A DNA stretch of 64,000 bases from Leptofilum sp965223525 (GCF_965223525.1 NZ_CBDCWX010000005.1:2480001-2544000); one strand, 5' to 3'; counted from the stretch's first letter, positions 16,020-24,858 are shown. The notes: generated by a model from the letters alone, not told the origin. Translations and numbers: made by a program.

Positions 16020-18536
16020 ATGATGCACCAGAAATTTGTTTGGCGATGGCTGTTGTTTTGCGGAACGGCCGTACTTCTCATCACCATTCTCCAACCTGCC
16101 CATGCCCAAATTTCCAACCCTGGCTTGCTCATTACCGAGGTGTTTTACAACCCGCCCGGTGAAGAGTCTGAGCGAGAGTGGATTGAGATTGCCAACGTGG
16201 GCACGGCCGTTCTTGACCTGAGCGACATCAAAGTGGGGGATGAAGAGCAAAGTGGCGGGGGCGAGGGGATGCGCCGCTTTCCTGAAGGCACATTGCTGGA
16301 GCCGGAGCAGGCGGTGGTTGTGGCCCAAACGGCCGTTGGCTTCCGCTTCCTCACCGACAATGATCCTGACTTTGAACTGACAGATTCCGACCCCAACGTG
16401 CCCGATATGCGGAACTATTTGCTGTGGGCAACGGGCGACATCGCCCTGGCCAACGATGGTGATGAGATTGTGCTTCTTAACAAGAACAACTTTGTCATTG
16501 ATAGCGTGAATTATGGCGACCGGACGACTTTTTTTGCGCCAGCGGTAACGGCCGTTTTTGAAGGCCAAAGCATCGAGCGCAACCCCGCCAACTGCGACAC
16601 AGACACCGCCACCGACTGGCAGCCGCAGCAACAGCCCACCCCCAGCACCGTCCAGTTCGACGACGCCTGCCGCGCCCCGCTGAACCCTGCCGAGTTAGAA
16701 GAATTGCCGCCTATCGGCGCGATTCAAGGTGGGGGCGAGGTGGCCGCCGCTATTAACCAGACCGTCACCTTTCGTGGCATTGTGACGGGCGTGTACGAAG
16801 ATCGCAACACCAGTGGCACCACCTTTTACACCGCCTTTGTGCAGGACATTCCCGGTTTTGAAGATGGCGATCCAATGACTTCTGACGGGATTGCGCTCTT
16901 TTTGGGGCGGGAACGGCCGTTCTTCCAAACGGGCGATCAAATTCGGGTCTCTGGGCTGGTGACAGAGTTCTTTGGCCTGACGGAGCTAGACGACAACAAT
17001 CTGGATATCCAGGTGGAACTTACCGACCAGCCGCTGCCCGAACCCATCCTGATCGATCCGCCCGCCGGAGCCGAGGCATTGGCCGCCTACTTTGAGCCGC
17101 TGGAAGGAATGCGCGTGCAAATGGCGAACCCCGCCCGAGTAGTGGGGCCAACCTTTAGTAGCTGCGGCTTTGCCGTTGTTTCGCCTACTGTAGACACGCC
17201 GCGCATTTTTCGCCGCGCACTAGCCGATTCCATTGGGCAGGTGGTCCCCATTTTGTACCAGTCCGACCAGTTTTGTGATGGCTTTCCCCATGTCAAAACA
17301 GGGGATTTGGTCAGCGGATTGGTGGGCCCGCTCACCTACAACTTCGACCAGTTCAAAATTGTGCAGCAGGCGGGGGATGAATTAGCCGTGACAAGCGGCG
17401 AACTGCCCCAACCACCTACTGCGCCCACCCTGGGCGAAAACCAAATCAGCATTGCCAGCTTCAACATGGAAAACTATTTTGATCTTATAGACGACACTGG
17501 CGACGATTCGGAGCCAAAGCCGCTGGAACTAGAGCTGTCGCTAAAGCAGCAAAAGCTGGCGGCAGCGCTGACCCAAACCCTTAACTGCCCCGCGTTGGTG
17601 GCTGTGCAGGAGGTAGAAAAGGGGACGCTGCTAGATGAGCTGGCCCTGCTAGCCGCGTCCGCCTGCGGTTTCACTTACGCCGTCACCCATCTGGAAAGTG
17701 CCGACGTGCGGGGAATTGATCTGGCCCTGATGAGCAACCCCAACCTGGTAATGGTGCAGTCGGCGCGACTGATGCAAACCTGCACCGTGCTGGAAACAGA
17801 GGTCAATGATGTCCGATTGGACTGCCCGGCAGGGCAGGATGTTCTCTTTTCTCGCCCGCCGCTGATGGTGAAGGTTTTGGTAGAGGAACGGCCGTTTACC
17901 ATCATCGTCAACCATTTCAAATCTAAGCGGGGTGGGGAAGCGGAAACCGCACCCTGGCGATTGGCACAAGCCAACCACGTTGCTGGTCTAGTTACAGACA
18001 TTTTGGCAGATGACCCAGCGGCCAACGTCGTTGTGCTGGGCGACTTTAACGATTACGAACAGTCGCCGCCCTTGCTGGCCCTGACGGAAAATGGCAATCT
18101 GGAAAACGTGCTGCTGCGCTTGCCGGATGACGTGCGCTACAGCTTTGTGTTTGGCGGCGTGTCGCAGCTCATTGACGGTATTTTGCTATCGCCTGCCCTG
18201 CAAGATGCCGTGGCCGATGTCATGATTTTGCACGTCAATGCAGATTATCCCGATGCGTTGAGTGTGGACGTTTCGCCAGAGGCTTTGCCTTTCAAAACTA
18301 CCGATCACGATCTGCCATTGCTCATCTTGGAACTGGCTGATTTGCCCGCGCCGGAGCCGGGTTCGGTGGCAACGGCCGTACCCAATCCCGATCCCTCCCC
18401 CACGCCCATCAACATGGAACCGATTGACCACCCTGACGATATAGTGCGCCGCAGGATGGGGTGGCTGATAGGCGGCTTGGCCTTGCTAATTGGTGGTGTG
18501 GGAACGACCGTGTTCCTCATTCGCAGACGCAACTGA
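16020..18536 (+). CDS. Membrane-anchored extracellular nuclease with lamin-tail domain
   Basis: The 838-residue product starts with a signal peptide ending at AHAQ (about residue 30). A lamin-tail (LTD) domain follows at about 37-150 (LLITEVFYNPPGEESEREWIEI-type start). An OB-fold-like region lies at about 235-450. The C-terminal half is an endonuclease/exonuclease/phosphatase domain from about 478: ISIASFNMENYFD, QEVEK at about 530, DVRGIDLAL, NHFKSKRGG, VLGDFND at about 672 and TDHDLPLL at about 760. These match ExeM-like extracellular DNases. A single transmembrane helix and RRR anchor end the protein. It probably degrades extracellular DNA at the cell surface. A larger paralogue lies at 41453. 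Confidence 0.88.
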   Translation: MMHQKFVWRWLLFCGTAVLLITILQPAHAQISNPGLLITEVFYNPPGEESEREWIEIANVGTAVLDLSDIKVGDEEQSGGGEGMRRFPEGTLLEPEQAVVVAQTAVGFRFLTDNDPDFELTDSDPNVPDMRNYLLWATGDIALANDGDEIVLLNKNNFVIDSVNYGDRTTFFAPAVTAVFEGQSIERNPANCDTDTATDWQPQQQPTPSTVQFDDACRAPLNPAELEELPPIGAIQGGGEVAAAINQTVTFRGIVTGVYEDRNTSGTTFYTAFVQDIPGFEDGDPMTSDGIALFLGRERPFFQTGDQIRVSGLVTEFFGLTELDDNNLDIQVELTDQPLPEPILIDPPAGAEALAAYFEPLEGMRVQMANPARVVGPTFSSCGFAVVSPTVDTPRIFRRALADSIGQVVPILYQSDQFCDGFPHVKTGDLVSGLVGPLTYNFDQFKIVQQAGDELAVTSGELPQPPTAPTLGENQISIASFNMENYFDLIDDTGDDSEPKPLELELSLKQQKLAAALTQTLNCPALVAVQEVEKGTLLDELALLAASACGFTYAVTHLESADVRGIDLALMSNPNLVMVQSARLMQTCTVLETEVNDVRLDCPAGQDVLFSRPPLMVKVLVEERPFTIIVNHFKSKRGGEAETAPWRLAQANHVAGLVTDILADDPAANVVVLGDFNDYEQSPPLLALTENGNLENVLLRLPDDVRYSFVFGGVSQLIDGILLSPALQDAVADVMILHVNADYPDALSVDVSPEALPFKTTDHDLPLLILELADLPAPEPGSVATAVPNPDPSPTPINMEPIDHPDDIVRRRMGWLIGGLALLIGGVGTTVFLIRRRN

Positions 18537-18620
18537 TATTCAAAAATTTTCACGGTAGGTTTATGAAACTGCACCTCCGAGCCATTGCTTTTGCCTTCGG
18601 CCGTCTATTAAAATCAAGCT

Positions 18621-19790
18621 ATGTCTGTGCCGATGAAACATATCCTCGTTCTGGAACCAGATCGCACTTTTGCCCTGCGCCTTACTCACGCCCTCAGTCG
18701 CATTGGTGATTTCAATGTTTCGATGGTTGATTCATTAAAAGATGCCTGCTTGCAATTGGTGCAAAATGATCAGGATTTGGCCTTTGTGCCTGTGGCCGAA
18801 GGTGCCAAAATTGTTCGCTCATTGCGGGCAGTTCAGCCAGATTTGCGAATCATTTTAGTAATGCCCTCTGGCGACGAGGAGATTCCGGTAACTTATTCCG
18901 GCAACGTGCAGGGGGTGCTCATCAAATCGCTGGTGGATGTGGAGCTGGAAACGTTGGTAGAAAACGTATGGCAGCGGCCAATGGTGCAAACGGGCCAGAT
19001 TGATTCACCAGTGACTCAGGATGCTATCCGCTCACTGGACATCGCCACACTCATTGCTACCCTGCAAGAAGCACACCTGGGTCGCCTGCTGCAAACAATT
19101 GTGTTTGCACGAGGTAGCAAACTGCTGGCGTACTGGGGCGAACTGAACGAAAGTGAAGCCGCAGCAGTGGCGCTCCATGTTGGTGAAAGCTGGCAAGAGA
19201 ATGCGTTGCCTTCCCGCCTGCAATTTATTCATCTGCCGGCCCGCGCTGGCGATTTGTTGTTGTTCTCACATCAGGTGACGGATGATTTTTTAGTGACGAT
19301 TGTTGCCTTGCCAGAAGCACCCTTAACTGAAGTGCGACAGCAGGCGCGGCGCATGGCCAAAAAGCTAACGGCCGTTGTCGAGGGGCGGATTCTGGCGCAC
19401 ACTGGGCTGCTGGGCAATGGTCTTGGAATGGGGGTACGGCCGTCTTTCGTCATCGTCTGGCGGCCATTAGAACCATTACCCCGGCAACTCCATATTCCCC
19501 TGCGGCGCGCCATGAGCCGCCTGGCAATGGCTAATGCGTGTGTGCTAACCCATGTGCAGGTGCAGGCCGATTTGATACAGCTTGTCGTGACAGTTCCTCC
19601 TGGACGTGATGCTGGTTGGGCCGCTTACTTATTCAAAAATGGCTCTGAACAAACTATTCACCAGGAGTTTAAGGCAGAAGGCAGCCTGTGGGAAACGGGC
19701 TTTTACGCTACTGAATCGGCAGAGCCGCTCACCGAGGCTGAGCTTAACCTGTTCCTCGATTCTTCCTCTGAAACGGCCGAATCTTCCTAA
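18621..19790 (+). CDS. Fusion of degenerate receiver, roadblock-like and IS200-transposase-like domains
   Basis: This 389-residue protein seems to be made of three parts. Residues 1-125 look like a response-regulator receiver (ILVLEPDRTFALRLTHAL), but the phosphoacceptor Asp position is FVPVAEG, so it cannot be phosphorylated in the usual way. Residues 135-250 resemble roadblock/LC7 domains (LLAYWGELNESEAAAVAL, FLVTIVALPEAPLTEVRQQAR). Residues 258-380 resemble the Y1/IS200 transposase fold: HVQVQADLIQLVVTVPPG, a lysine-led helix with SEQTIHQEF, then LWETGFYATE. The catalytic His-x-His of that fold is replaced (LIQLV). A regulatory, non-transposing role is inferred. The domain assignments are by eye. 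Confidence 0.65.
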   Translation: MSVPMKHILVLEPDRTFALRLTHALSRIGDFNVSMVDSLKDACLQLVQNDQDLAFVPVAEGAKIVRSLRAVQPDLRIILVMPSGDEEIPVTYSGNVQGVLIKSLVDVELETLVENVWQRPMVQTGQIDSPVTQDAIRSLDIATLIATLQEAHLGRLLQTIVFARGSKLLAYWGELNESEAAAVALHVGESWQENALPSRLQFIHLPARAGDLLLFSHQVTDDFLVTIVALPEAPLTEVRQQARRMAKKLTAVVEGRILAHTGLLGNGLGMGVRPSFVIVWRPLEPLPRQLHIPLRRAMSRLAMANACVLTHVQVQADLIQLVVTVPPGRDAGWAAYLFKNGSEQTIHQEFKAEGSLWETGFYATESAEPLTEAELNLFLDSSSETAESS

Positions 19791-19945
19791 AAAAGTCATC
19801 ACTAATTTAACGAATAAACGAATGACACGAATTTTTATGCCGCATTTATTCACGGTATTGGTTCATTCGTGCCATTCGTGATTTCATATCGTAGGTTTTT
19901 TGGTAAGATAAACCCTCAACAACTTTCACACATTGGAGCAGTTTT

Positions 19946-20767
19946 ATGCCTGAAGGGCCAGAAATTCAGCTAGCGGCAGATGAGGTGGCCGCAGCCATTG
20001 CCGGACGACCCACAACGGCCGTTTCCTTTGCTTTTGACGCGCTAAAAAAGTATGAGCCGATTTTGACAGGGGTGGAAGTAACGGCCGTGCAGGCGCGGGG
20101 CAAAGCGATGCTCACCCGGTTTGCCAACGGCTACAACATTTACAGCCACAACCAGCTTTACGGCATTTGGCTGGTGCGCGATGCCCATGATTATCCTGAA
20201 ACCAAGCGGCAGCTGCGGCTAGCCATCCACAATGAGCAGAAGTCGGCACTGCTTTACAGCGCATCTGACATTGCCGTGTTGCAAGATGGCGAACTCGACA
20301 GCCACCCTTTTTTGAGCAAGCTGGGGCCGGATTTGCTAGATGAATCGGTTACGGTTCAACAAGTTGCAGAGCGGTTTACGGCAGATCAGTTTCGGCGGCG
20401 GCGGTTGACCTCGCTGCTGCTGGATCAGGGTTTTTTGGCGGGATTGGGCAATTATTTACGCAGTGAGGTGCTGTTTGTGGCGCGTGTCCATCCCAGCTTA
20501 CGGCCGTTAGATTGTAGTGACGAGCAAATTGGGGCGTTGGCGGAAGCGGCCGTTGCGCTCACCCGCCAATCGTACCAAACTAGGGGCATCACCAACGACT
20601 TGGCATTAGCTGAGAAGCTGAAAGCCGAGGGGCAAAGCTATCGTGATTATCGTTTCTGGGTGTTTAATCGAGACGGCCGTCCTTGCTACAACTGCGGCAC
20701 GGTCGTCATCAAAGACCGCATCGGCGGACGACGACTTTATTACTGCCCCACCTGCCAAGAAAAATAA
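19946..20767 (+). CDS. nei: Endonuclease VIII-like DNA glycosylase (Fpg/Nei family)
   Basis: This 273-residue base-excision-repair enzyme removes oxidised bases and cleaves the strand. The N-terminal catalytic PEGPEIQ follows the initiator Met (Pro nucleophile at residue 2 after Met removal). The H2TH region contains QGFLAGLGNYLRSEVLF at about 170-187. The C-terminal zinc finger has CYNCG and CPTCQ. Fpg-type members have K57 and R258-type residues; the FNRDGRPCYNCG finger and the lack of a typical Fpg signature favour Nei. The gene stands alone; a GGAG precedes the ATG. Confidence 0.92.
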   Translation: MPEGPEIQLAADEVAAAIAGRPTTAVSFAFDALKKYEPILTGVEVTAVQARGKAMLTRFANGYNIYSHNQLYGIWLVRDAHDYPETKRQLRLAIHNEQKSALLYSASDIAVLQDGELDSHPFLSKLGPDLLDESVTVQQVAERFTADQFRRRRLTSLLLDQGFLAGLGNYLRSEVLFVARVHPSLRPLDCSDEQIGALAEAAVALTRQSYQTRGITNDLALAEKLKAEGQSYRDYRFWVFNRDGRPCYNCGTVVIKDRIGGRRLYYCPTCQEK

Positions 20768-20792
20768 TCTGTAGCCGCGCTTTCTTAACTGC

Positions 20793-20882
20793 TTGGCGGT
20801 TTTTTTTATAGAAAATTCAGTAGAATAAACCGCCAAACCTTGAGGTGTCACAGATTTCTTTTCTCCATTTAAACTGTGACAC
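20793..20882. repeat. Two nested inverted repeats upstream of the selenoprotein candidate
   Basis: TTGGCGGTTT at 20793-20802 pairs with AAACCGCCAA at about 20827-20836. Then GTGTCACAG at 20845-20853 pairs with CTGTGACAC at 20874-20882. The first may be the nei terminator, as its left arm is followed by a T-run. The second lies 41 bp before the ATG at 20924 and could be an operator or leader hairpin. Confidence 0.5.
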
Positions 20883-20923
20883 ACTTAACGCGGAAAGAAT
20901 CGGCGGCTACTTGAGGAGGAATC

Positions 20924-21526
20924 ATGTCTGAAAATCAAGTAACTATTGACGTATGGTCTGATTTTGTTTGACCCTTTTGCTTTCTCGTCTCCTCCAGTTT
21001 GGAGAAGCTCAAGGAAACCCATAACGTACAAATTCGCTGGCGGTCTTATGAATTGCGTCCAGCGGGTTCGCCATCCATCTCGCCAGAATATCGTGCCGTT
21101 ATTGAAGCCAAACGGCCGCAAATGGAGGCAATGGCGCGAGAGCGTTATGGGCTAGAAATCAACACCGGGCCGTTTGGTGTGGATAGCCGCCCGGCATTGG
21201 TGGGTGCCAAGTTTGCCGAGGCGCAAGGCGTGGGCGAGACGTTTCATGATGCAGTTTTTCGTGCTTATTGGCAAGACGCTAAGAATATTGAGGATTTGGG
21301 TGTACTGGCAGGGTTGGCGACGGCCGTTGGCCTGGATCGTGACCAATTTTTGGATGCCCTAGACGATCCAAAATACCAGCAAGCGATGCTGGCCGATGTG
21401 CAGCAAGCCTTCCAGTATGGTCTTAGCGGCGTACCTGCGCTGGTGTACAATAACAAGTATCTCGTCTCTGGTGCACAACCTTACGAACTGCTCGCCGAAG
21501 TTGCCGAAAAAGCCGCAACTGCCTGA
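20924..21526 (+). CDS. FrnE/DsbA-family oxidoreductase, candidate selenoprotein with UPFC active site
   Basis: Read through one in-frame TGA at 20969-20971, this gene encodes 200 residues of a FrnE-like thioredoxin-fold protein. The N-terminus MSENQVTIDVWSDFV matches family members that continue CPWC; here the first Cys codon is TGA, giving U16-P-F-C19. The C-terminal cis-Pro region GVPALVYNNKYLVSGAQP is intact, and the rest of the frame is undamaged, which argues against a decayed gene. The ATG has AGGAGG 4-5 nt upstream. Immediately after the TGA an RNA hairpin fits the bacterial SECIS pattern. The product would be a thiol/selenol-disulfide oxidoreductase. Alternatives are a sequencing error, a point mutation, or initiation at TTG 20999, which would lose the active site. 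Selenocysteine machinery lies outside the window. Confidence 0.7.
20972..21010 (+). promoter_or_regulatory. Candidate bacterial SECIS element
   Basis: Just after TGA 20969 two competing stems are possible. CTCCA (20992-20996) pairs with TGGAG (21000-21004) around the loop GTT, placing the loop 25 nt after the TGA, with G as the first loop base, as in the bacterial SECIS rule. Alternatively GCTT-bulge-CTC (20979-20986) pairs with GAGAAGC (21002-21008). Either is compatible with SelB binding. Fold energies were not computed. Confidence 0.5.
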
Positions 21527-21617
21527 ATGGCGGTAACGTGGGTGGGCAAGTCAATCGGAGGGAAGATCGCTTGCTGGGTGTAAGATCGTGGCCGATTACC
21601 CGCTCTACGATTACCGT
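21527..21617. repeat. Intergenic CCGTTTACCG-type degenerate repeat
   Basis: Between convergent genes the words TACCG, CCGTTTACCG and CCGATTACCC recur. Similar words recur at 25935-25965 and 62358-62411 (CGGTAAACCG, CCGATTACCG). This suggests a dispersed short-repeat family. No terminator with a clear stem was seen here. Confidence 0.4.
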
Positions 21618-22457
21618 TTACCGAACACCGTTTACCGCAGGCGGCCCCTGCTTAATGCGCTCCTCGACAATTTTCAGGGCTTCCGCATTGCGGGGCACTT
21701 CCCAGCGCGTTTCTAGCCACCAGGTTGCGCCTGCTTGGGCATACTGCCGTACCTTCTCCGCTGCTTCATCCGGTTTGTTCCCCGGCGTTTCCCCTTCCAC
21801 CACAATATCAAATGGCTCGTTGGGCTTTTTGGCTTGGATGAAGGCGGTCATTTCGGCAACGGCCGTTGGCGTAAGCGGCTGGTGTTTCTTCTCTGCGTCC
21901 AGCACATTGGGCAGCAAGCCATCGTAGCGAAGCACGCGAGCCATGCTTTTCGGCCAATTCCATGCCCCCACCACCCAGATGGGAATGCGTGGCCGCTGCA
22001 CTGGTGGCGGCGGTGGGAAGAAACTGGTTTCTTCCACTTGGTAATGCTTGCCGCTGTAGCTAAATGGCTGGCCGCGCCACAGCCCCGTTAGAATATCCAG
22101 ACCTTCGTCTACGAGTTCGGCGCGCATTTTGCGGTCGGCCACTTCGCCAAAGGTGGTAAAGCCAGTATCTACTGCGCCCAAGCCCACGCCTAAAATGACC
22201 CGCCCACCAGAGAGGTTGTCTAGCGTGGCCGTTTCGCTGGCCAGCTTCCAGGGGCGCATCCGGGAAATTGGGGTGATCATCGTGCCCAGGCGGATGCGCT
22301 CAGTCACCATGGCTGCAGCCGTCAGGCTAATCCAGGCATCAATACCCCAGACGGGCTCCCACACAAAAATTGCGTCCCAGTTGGCAGATTCGGCCGTTTT
22401 TGCCAGATTGGCAACGGTGCGGGCATCCCCGGTGGGAATAACAAAGCCAAATTTCAT
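21618..22457 (-). CDS. LLM-class (bacterial luciferase-like) flavin/F420 oxidoreductase
   Basis: A 279-residue TIM-barrel luciferase-like oxidoreductase. The N-terminus MKFGFVIPTGDARTVANLAKTAE, then ERIRLGTMITPISRMRPWKLASETATLDNLSGGRVILGVGLG at about 55-95, are characteristic. AFYSGKHYQV-type and GRPIWVVGAWNWPKSMARVLRYDGLLPN segments follow. The enzyme would use FMN or F420; the sequence does not settle which. It is the only gene on its transcript; a hairpin at 22503-22525 lies upstream. AAGGAG precedes the ATG. Confidence 0.88.
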   Translation of the reverse strand: MKFGFVIPTGDARTVANLAKTAESANWDAIFVWEPVWGIDAWISLTAAAMVTERIRLGTMITPISRMRPWKLASETATLDNLSGGRVILGVGLGAVDTGFTTFGEVADRKMRAELVDEGLDILTGLWRGQPFSYSGKHYQVEETSFFPPPPPVQRPRIPIWVVGAWNWPKSMARVLRYDGLLPNVLDAEKKHQPLTPTAVAEMTAFIQAKKPNEPFDIVVEGETPGNKPDEAAEKVRQYAQAGATWWLETRWEVPRNAEALKIVEERIKQGPPAVNGVR

Positions 22458-22502
22458 AAACTTCTCCTTAAACGCTTTATTTTCGGTAAGTCTACCATTT
22501 GA

Positions 22503-22525
22503 TTCCTGACACGGTTTGTCAGGAA
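22503..22525. promoter_or_regulatory. Perfect hairpin in a divergent promoter region
   Basis: TTCCTGACA and TGTCAGGAA form a 9-bp perfect stem around a 5-nt loop between the divergent LLM oxidoreductase and LysE genes. The position suggests an operator shared by both; there is no T-run. Confidence 0.45.
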
Positions 22526-22590
22526 CTATTTGTGGGAACGACTTTGGGTTTGTGTTAGACTGCCAGCCGAAATTTTGATCGAGGCTAAGT

Positions 22591-23208
22591 ATGATAGGGT
22601 ATCTTTTGCAGGGATTAGGATATGGCGGCGTGGCAGCTGCACAACCTGGGCCATTTCAGGCGTATTTGCTGTCGCAGACGCTTAAAAATGGGCTACGCAG
22701 CACGTTGGTGGCGGCCCTGGCTCCGTTGATAAGTGATGGGCCAATAATAGCGTTGGTGTTGCTTGTATTGACACAAGTGCCGATATGGTTTGTTGCAATC
22801 TTGCGGTTTGGCGGTAGCTTGTTTTTGATTTATCTGGCTCGAAAAGCTTATCAATCTGCCAAGATGATGGACAATGAATTACCCCAGCCTACTATTGAAA
22901 AGCGACAGAGTATTCGTGAAGCTGCGTTAATGAACATGCTTAGCCCAAATGCCTATATTTACTGGAGTACAGTTACAGGACCCGTTTTTCTTGATGGCTG
23001 GCACTTGTCACCAGCTATTGGCATAGGCTTTATGGTTGCTTTCTATGTTGCTCTTATTGGCGGTTTCATGGGATTTGTGGTGCTTTTTGGGATTATGGGG
23101 CGTGCGGAACCCCGTCTAAACAAAACTTTAGGTTATGTTTCGGCAATTGCTTTAGTTGGTTTTGCGATATACCAAGTTTGGGATGGTGTCCAAGATCTAA
23201 TTGCATAA
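22591..23208 (+). CDS. LysE-family amino-acid/metabolite exporter
   Basis: This 205-residue integral membrane protein has six predicted helices. The N-terminal LLQGLGYGGVAAAQPGPFQAYLLSQTLKNG carries the conserved PGP of LysE-type exporters; the ISDGPIIALVLLVL segment has the family Asp at about 50, and NMLSPNAYIYWSTVTGP at about 114-130 is the second signature. Family members export amino acids or homoserine lactones. No adjacent LysR regulator is seen. The ATG at 22591 follows AT-rich DNA with weak ribosome-binding signals (GAGG at 22581). Confidence 0.88.
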   Translation: MIGYLLQGLGYGGVAAAQPGPFQAYLLSQTLKNGLRSTLVAALAPLISDGPIIALVLLVLTQVPIWFVAILRFGGSLFLIYLARKAYQSAKMMDNELPQPTIEKRQSIREAALMNMLSPNAYIYWSTVTGPVFLDGWHLSPAIGIGFMVAFYVALIGGFMGFVVLFGIMGRAEPRLNKTLGYVSAIALVGFAIYQVWDGVQDLIA

Positions 23209-23241
23209 GCAATCATGTTTCTGGTTTGGCTTTGGTTTGAG

Positions 23242-24858
23242 CTAATTTCCGTTTAGAGTGAGTACGGCCGTTTCGCCACCAGTTTCAGTTTGCACAGAGA
23301 CGCTCAGGAAACGGCCGTCGTGCGACCATTGCGGATTTGTTAAAAGTAGTCCGCCTGCGAGAGTTAGGGGTTGAGAACTGCCGTTTGCAATCGAGAACAA
23401 AGCGAAATTATTATTCGCATCACGATAAATGAACTGTTCACTTGTTGGCGACCAGGAGACTTGCGTTTCTGGATTAATAATCTCCCGCTGAGTTTCGTCT
23501 GCTTGCGTGTCAAAAACTTGCAGCGTAGATGTACCATCTTCGTTTGGCGTGAAGTAAGTGAGGAAACGGCCGTTTGGCGAGAAGCTCATTTCGAGCTTGA
23601 TAGAATTTCCTGGTTGCCAAGCTGCAACAACTGGTTGTTGCAAAATGATCTGCTGGTTTTGCCAATTGTAAAGATGTGCAATTGGATGTTCGGGTGCGGG
23701 AGTAAGGTACAGTAGATAACGGCCGTCTGGTGAGAAACGGCCGTAAATGGCCTCAGAAACGACCGGTGTTAGCGAATCATCTTCAACATTCCATAATTGC
23801 AACGAAGTGACCGCATTATTATGCAAGAAATTAGTTTCAGCGAGATTGACATCTAAATCCCACGTGATTACAAGCATTTCATTGCTGTCAGGTCGCCAAT
23901 CCTGAAAACTCGAATAATAATTGAATACTCTTTCTTCATCATCAAACGAAAGGTGATGCAAGTAGGGTGAATTCAAGCCATCATCGGCAGTTGAATGTTG
24001 TGGTGTCGTTGCCACAATTGCTGCCGAAATTTGAAAATTAAGTGTAGTACCATTTATTGTGCCAATGTATTGCGAATTTGCTTCTCCACCCCCCAGATGG
24101 ACAATTCCCCAACCTCTTTTTTCTCTGTTTTCTATGTCAAGGATACTCCAATATTGATGTCCACCACCTGCATAACCAGTGTAAATCAAATTATTTTCAT
24201 CTAACCAGCCATAGTAAAATGATTGCCATCTTGCTACTGTTTCGTCGGGTAAAATTGGATTGGGGTCGCTCCCATCTGAATTCATTAGCCAAACTTCACT
24301 GAACTCCACGATTGGTAATGATGGTTCTGTTTCATCGGATAATGGACCAGCAAAACCAATACGACTTCCGTCTAGTGTCCAAGTTAAGTCCATTTGCCCC
24401 CGGCAAAAACTATGATCTCCTTGTGCTAAATCTTGGCTTTGAAATAGTGGCGCAGATGCTTTGAAGATTGAGCCATCAAAGTTGTAACCTCTGATGAATC
24501 TGCCGCTACAGGTTTGAAATATCAGTTCGTTTGCAGTTGGAGACCAGTAAACTTTGTTCACCTGGTCAAATATAGCAAGTACCGCTACTGGTTCAATCCA
24601 AACAAGTTGTGATGGGGGCGGTTCTGTCGGGGGCAATAGAGTTTCTGTTGGCGTTGGTGTGGCGGTTGGGAGGGAGGTGCTGGTGGACATGGCTACTTCG
24701 ACATTACTCAATATTGGCGTTTCCGTCACAGCAATCGTTGGAGTGCGGCTGGGTTGGCTGGTGGGAGTAGCTGCTGCGGCCAGTGGCGTTGGTTGGATGG
24801 GTTTATTGGTTTGGCAGGCGATGAGAATCAGAACGGCCGTTGCCAATCCCAAAACCAA
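23242..24858 (-). CDS. Lipoprotein with TolB/WD40-like propeller; likely frameshift at N-terminus
   Basis: The 538-residue product has a lipobox LILIAC near residue 15, a Thr/Pro-rich linker (PTPLAAAATPTSQPSRTP, TATPTPTETLLPPTEPPP) and a beta-propeller with repeats such as VYWSPTANELIFQTC, LTWTLDGSRIGFAG, GRFSPDGRYLLYLTP, MSFSPNGRFLTYFTP and PQWSHDGRFLSVSV. Such propellers bind surface or cell-wall partners. The frame opens with a TTG at 24858 that leaves no charged n-region. An ATG at 24892 with a GGAGGG site starts MTHKTVYTKLFL in another frame; joining the two by one base would yield a normal lipoprotein signal. So a 1-bp frameshift or sequence error near 24858 is likely. Confidence 0.75.
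   Translation of the reverse strand: MVLGLATAVLILIACQTNKPIQPTPLAAAATPTSQPSRTPTIAVTETPILSNVEVAMSTSTSLPTATPTPTETLLPPTEPPPSQLVWIEPVAVLAIFDQVNKVYWSPTANELIFQTCSGRFIRGYNFDGSIFKASAPLFQSQDLAQGDHSFCRGQMDLTWTLDGSRIGFAGPLSDETEPSLPIVEFSEVWLMNSDGSDPNPILPDETVARWQSFYYGWLDENNLIYTGYAGGGHQYWSILDIENREKRGWGIVHLGGGEANSQYIGTINGTTLNFQISAAIVATTPQHSTADDGLNSPYLHHLSFDDEERVFNYYSSFQDWRPDSNEMLVITWDLDVNLAETNFLHNNAVTSLQLWNVEDDSLTPVVSEAIYGRFSPDGRYLLYLTPAPEHPIAHLYNWQNQQIILQQPVVAAWQPGNSIKLEMSFSPNGRFLTYFTPNEDGTSTLQVFDTQADETQREIINPETQVSWSPTSEQFIYRDANNNFALFSIANGSSQPLTLAGGLLLTNPQWSHDGRFLSVSVQTETGGETAVLTLNGN

Noticed and set aside
18621..19790. Active IS200/IS605 transposase
   Set aside because: The His-x-His metal site is replaced, the domain is fused to a receiver and roadblock-like part, and no flanking element ends are visible.
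20924..20998. Reading the FrnE-like gene simply as a pseudogene
   Set aside because: Kept as an alternative, not as the call: the only defect is a TGA at the exact catalytic Cys position with a fitting hairpin.
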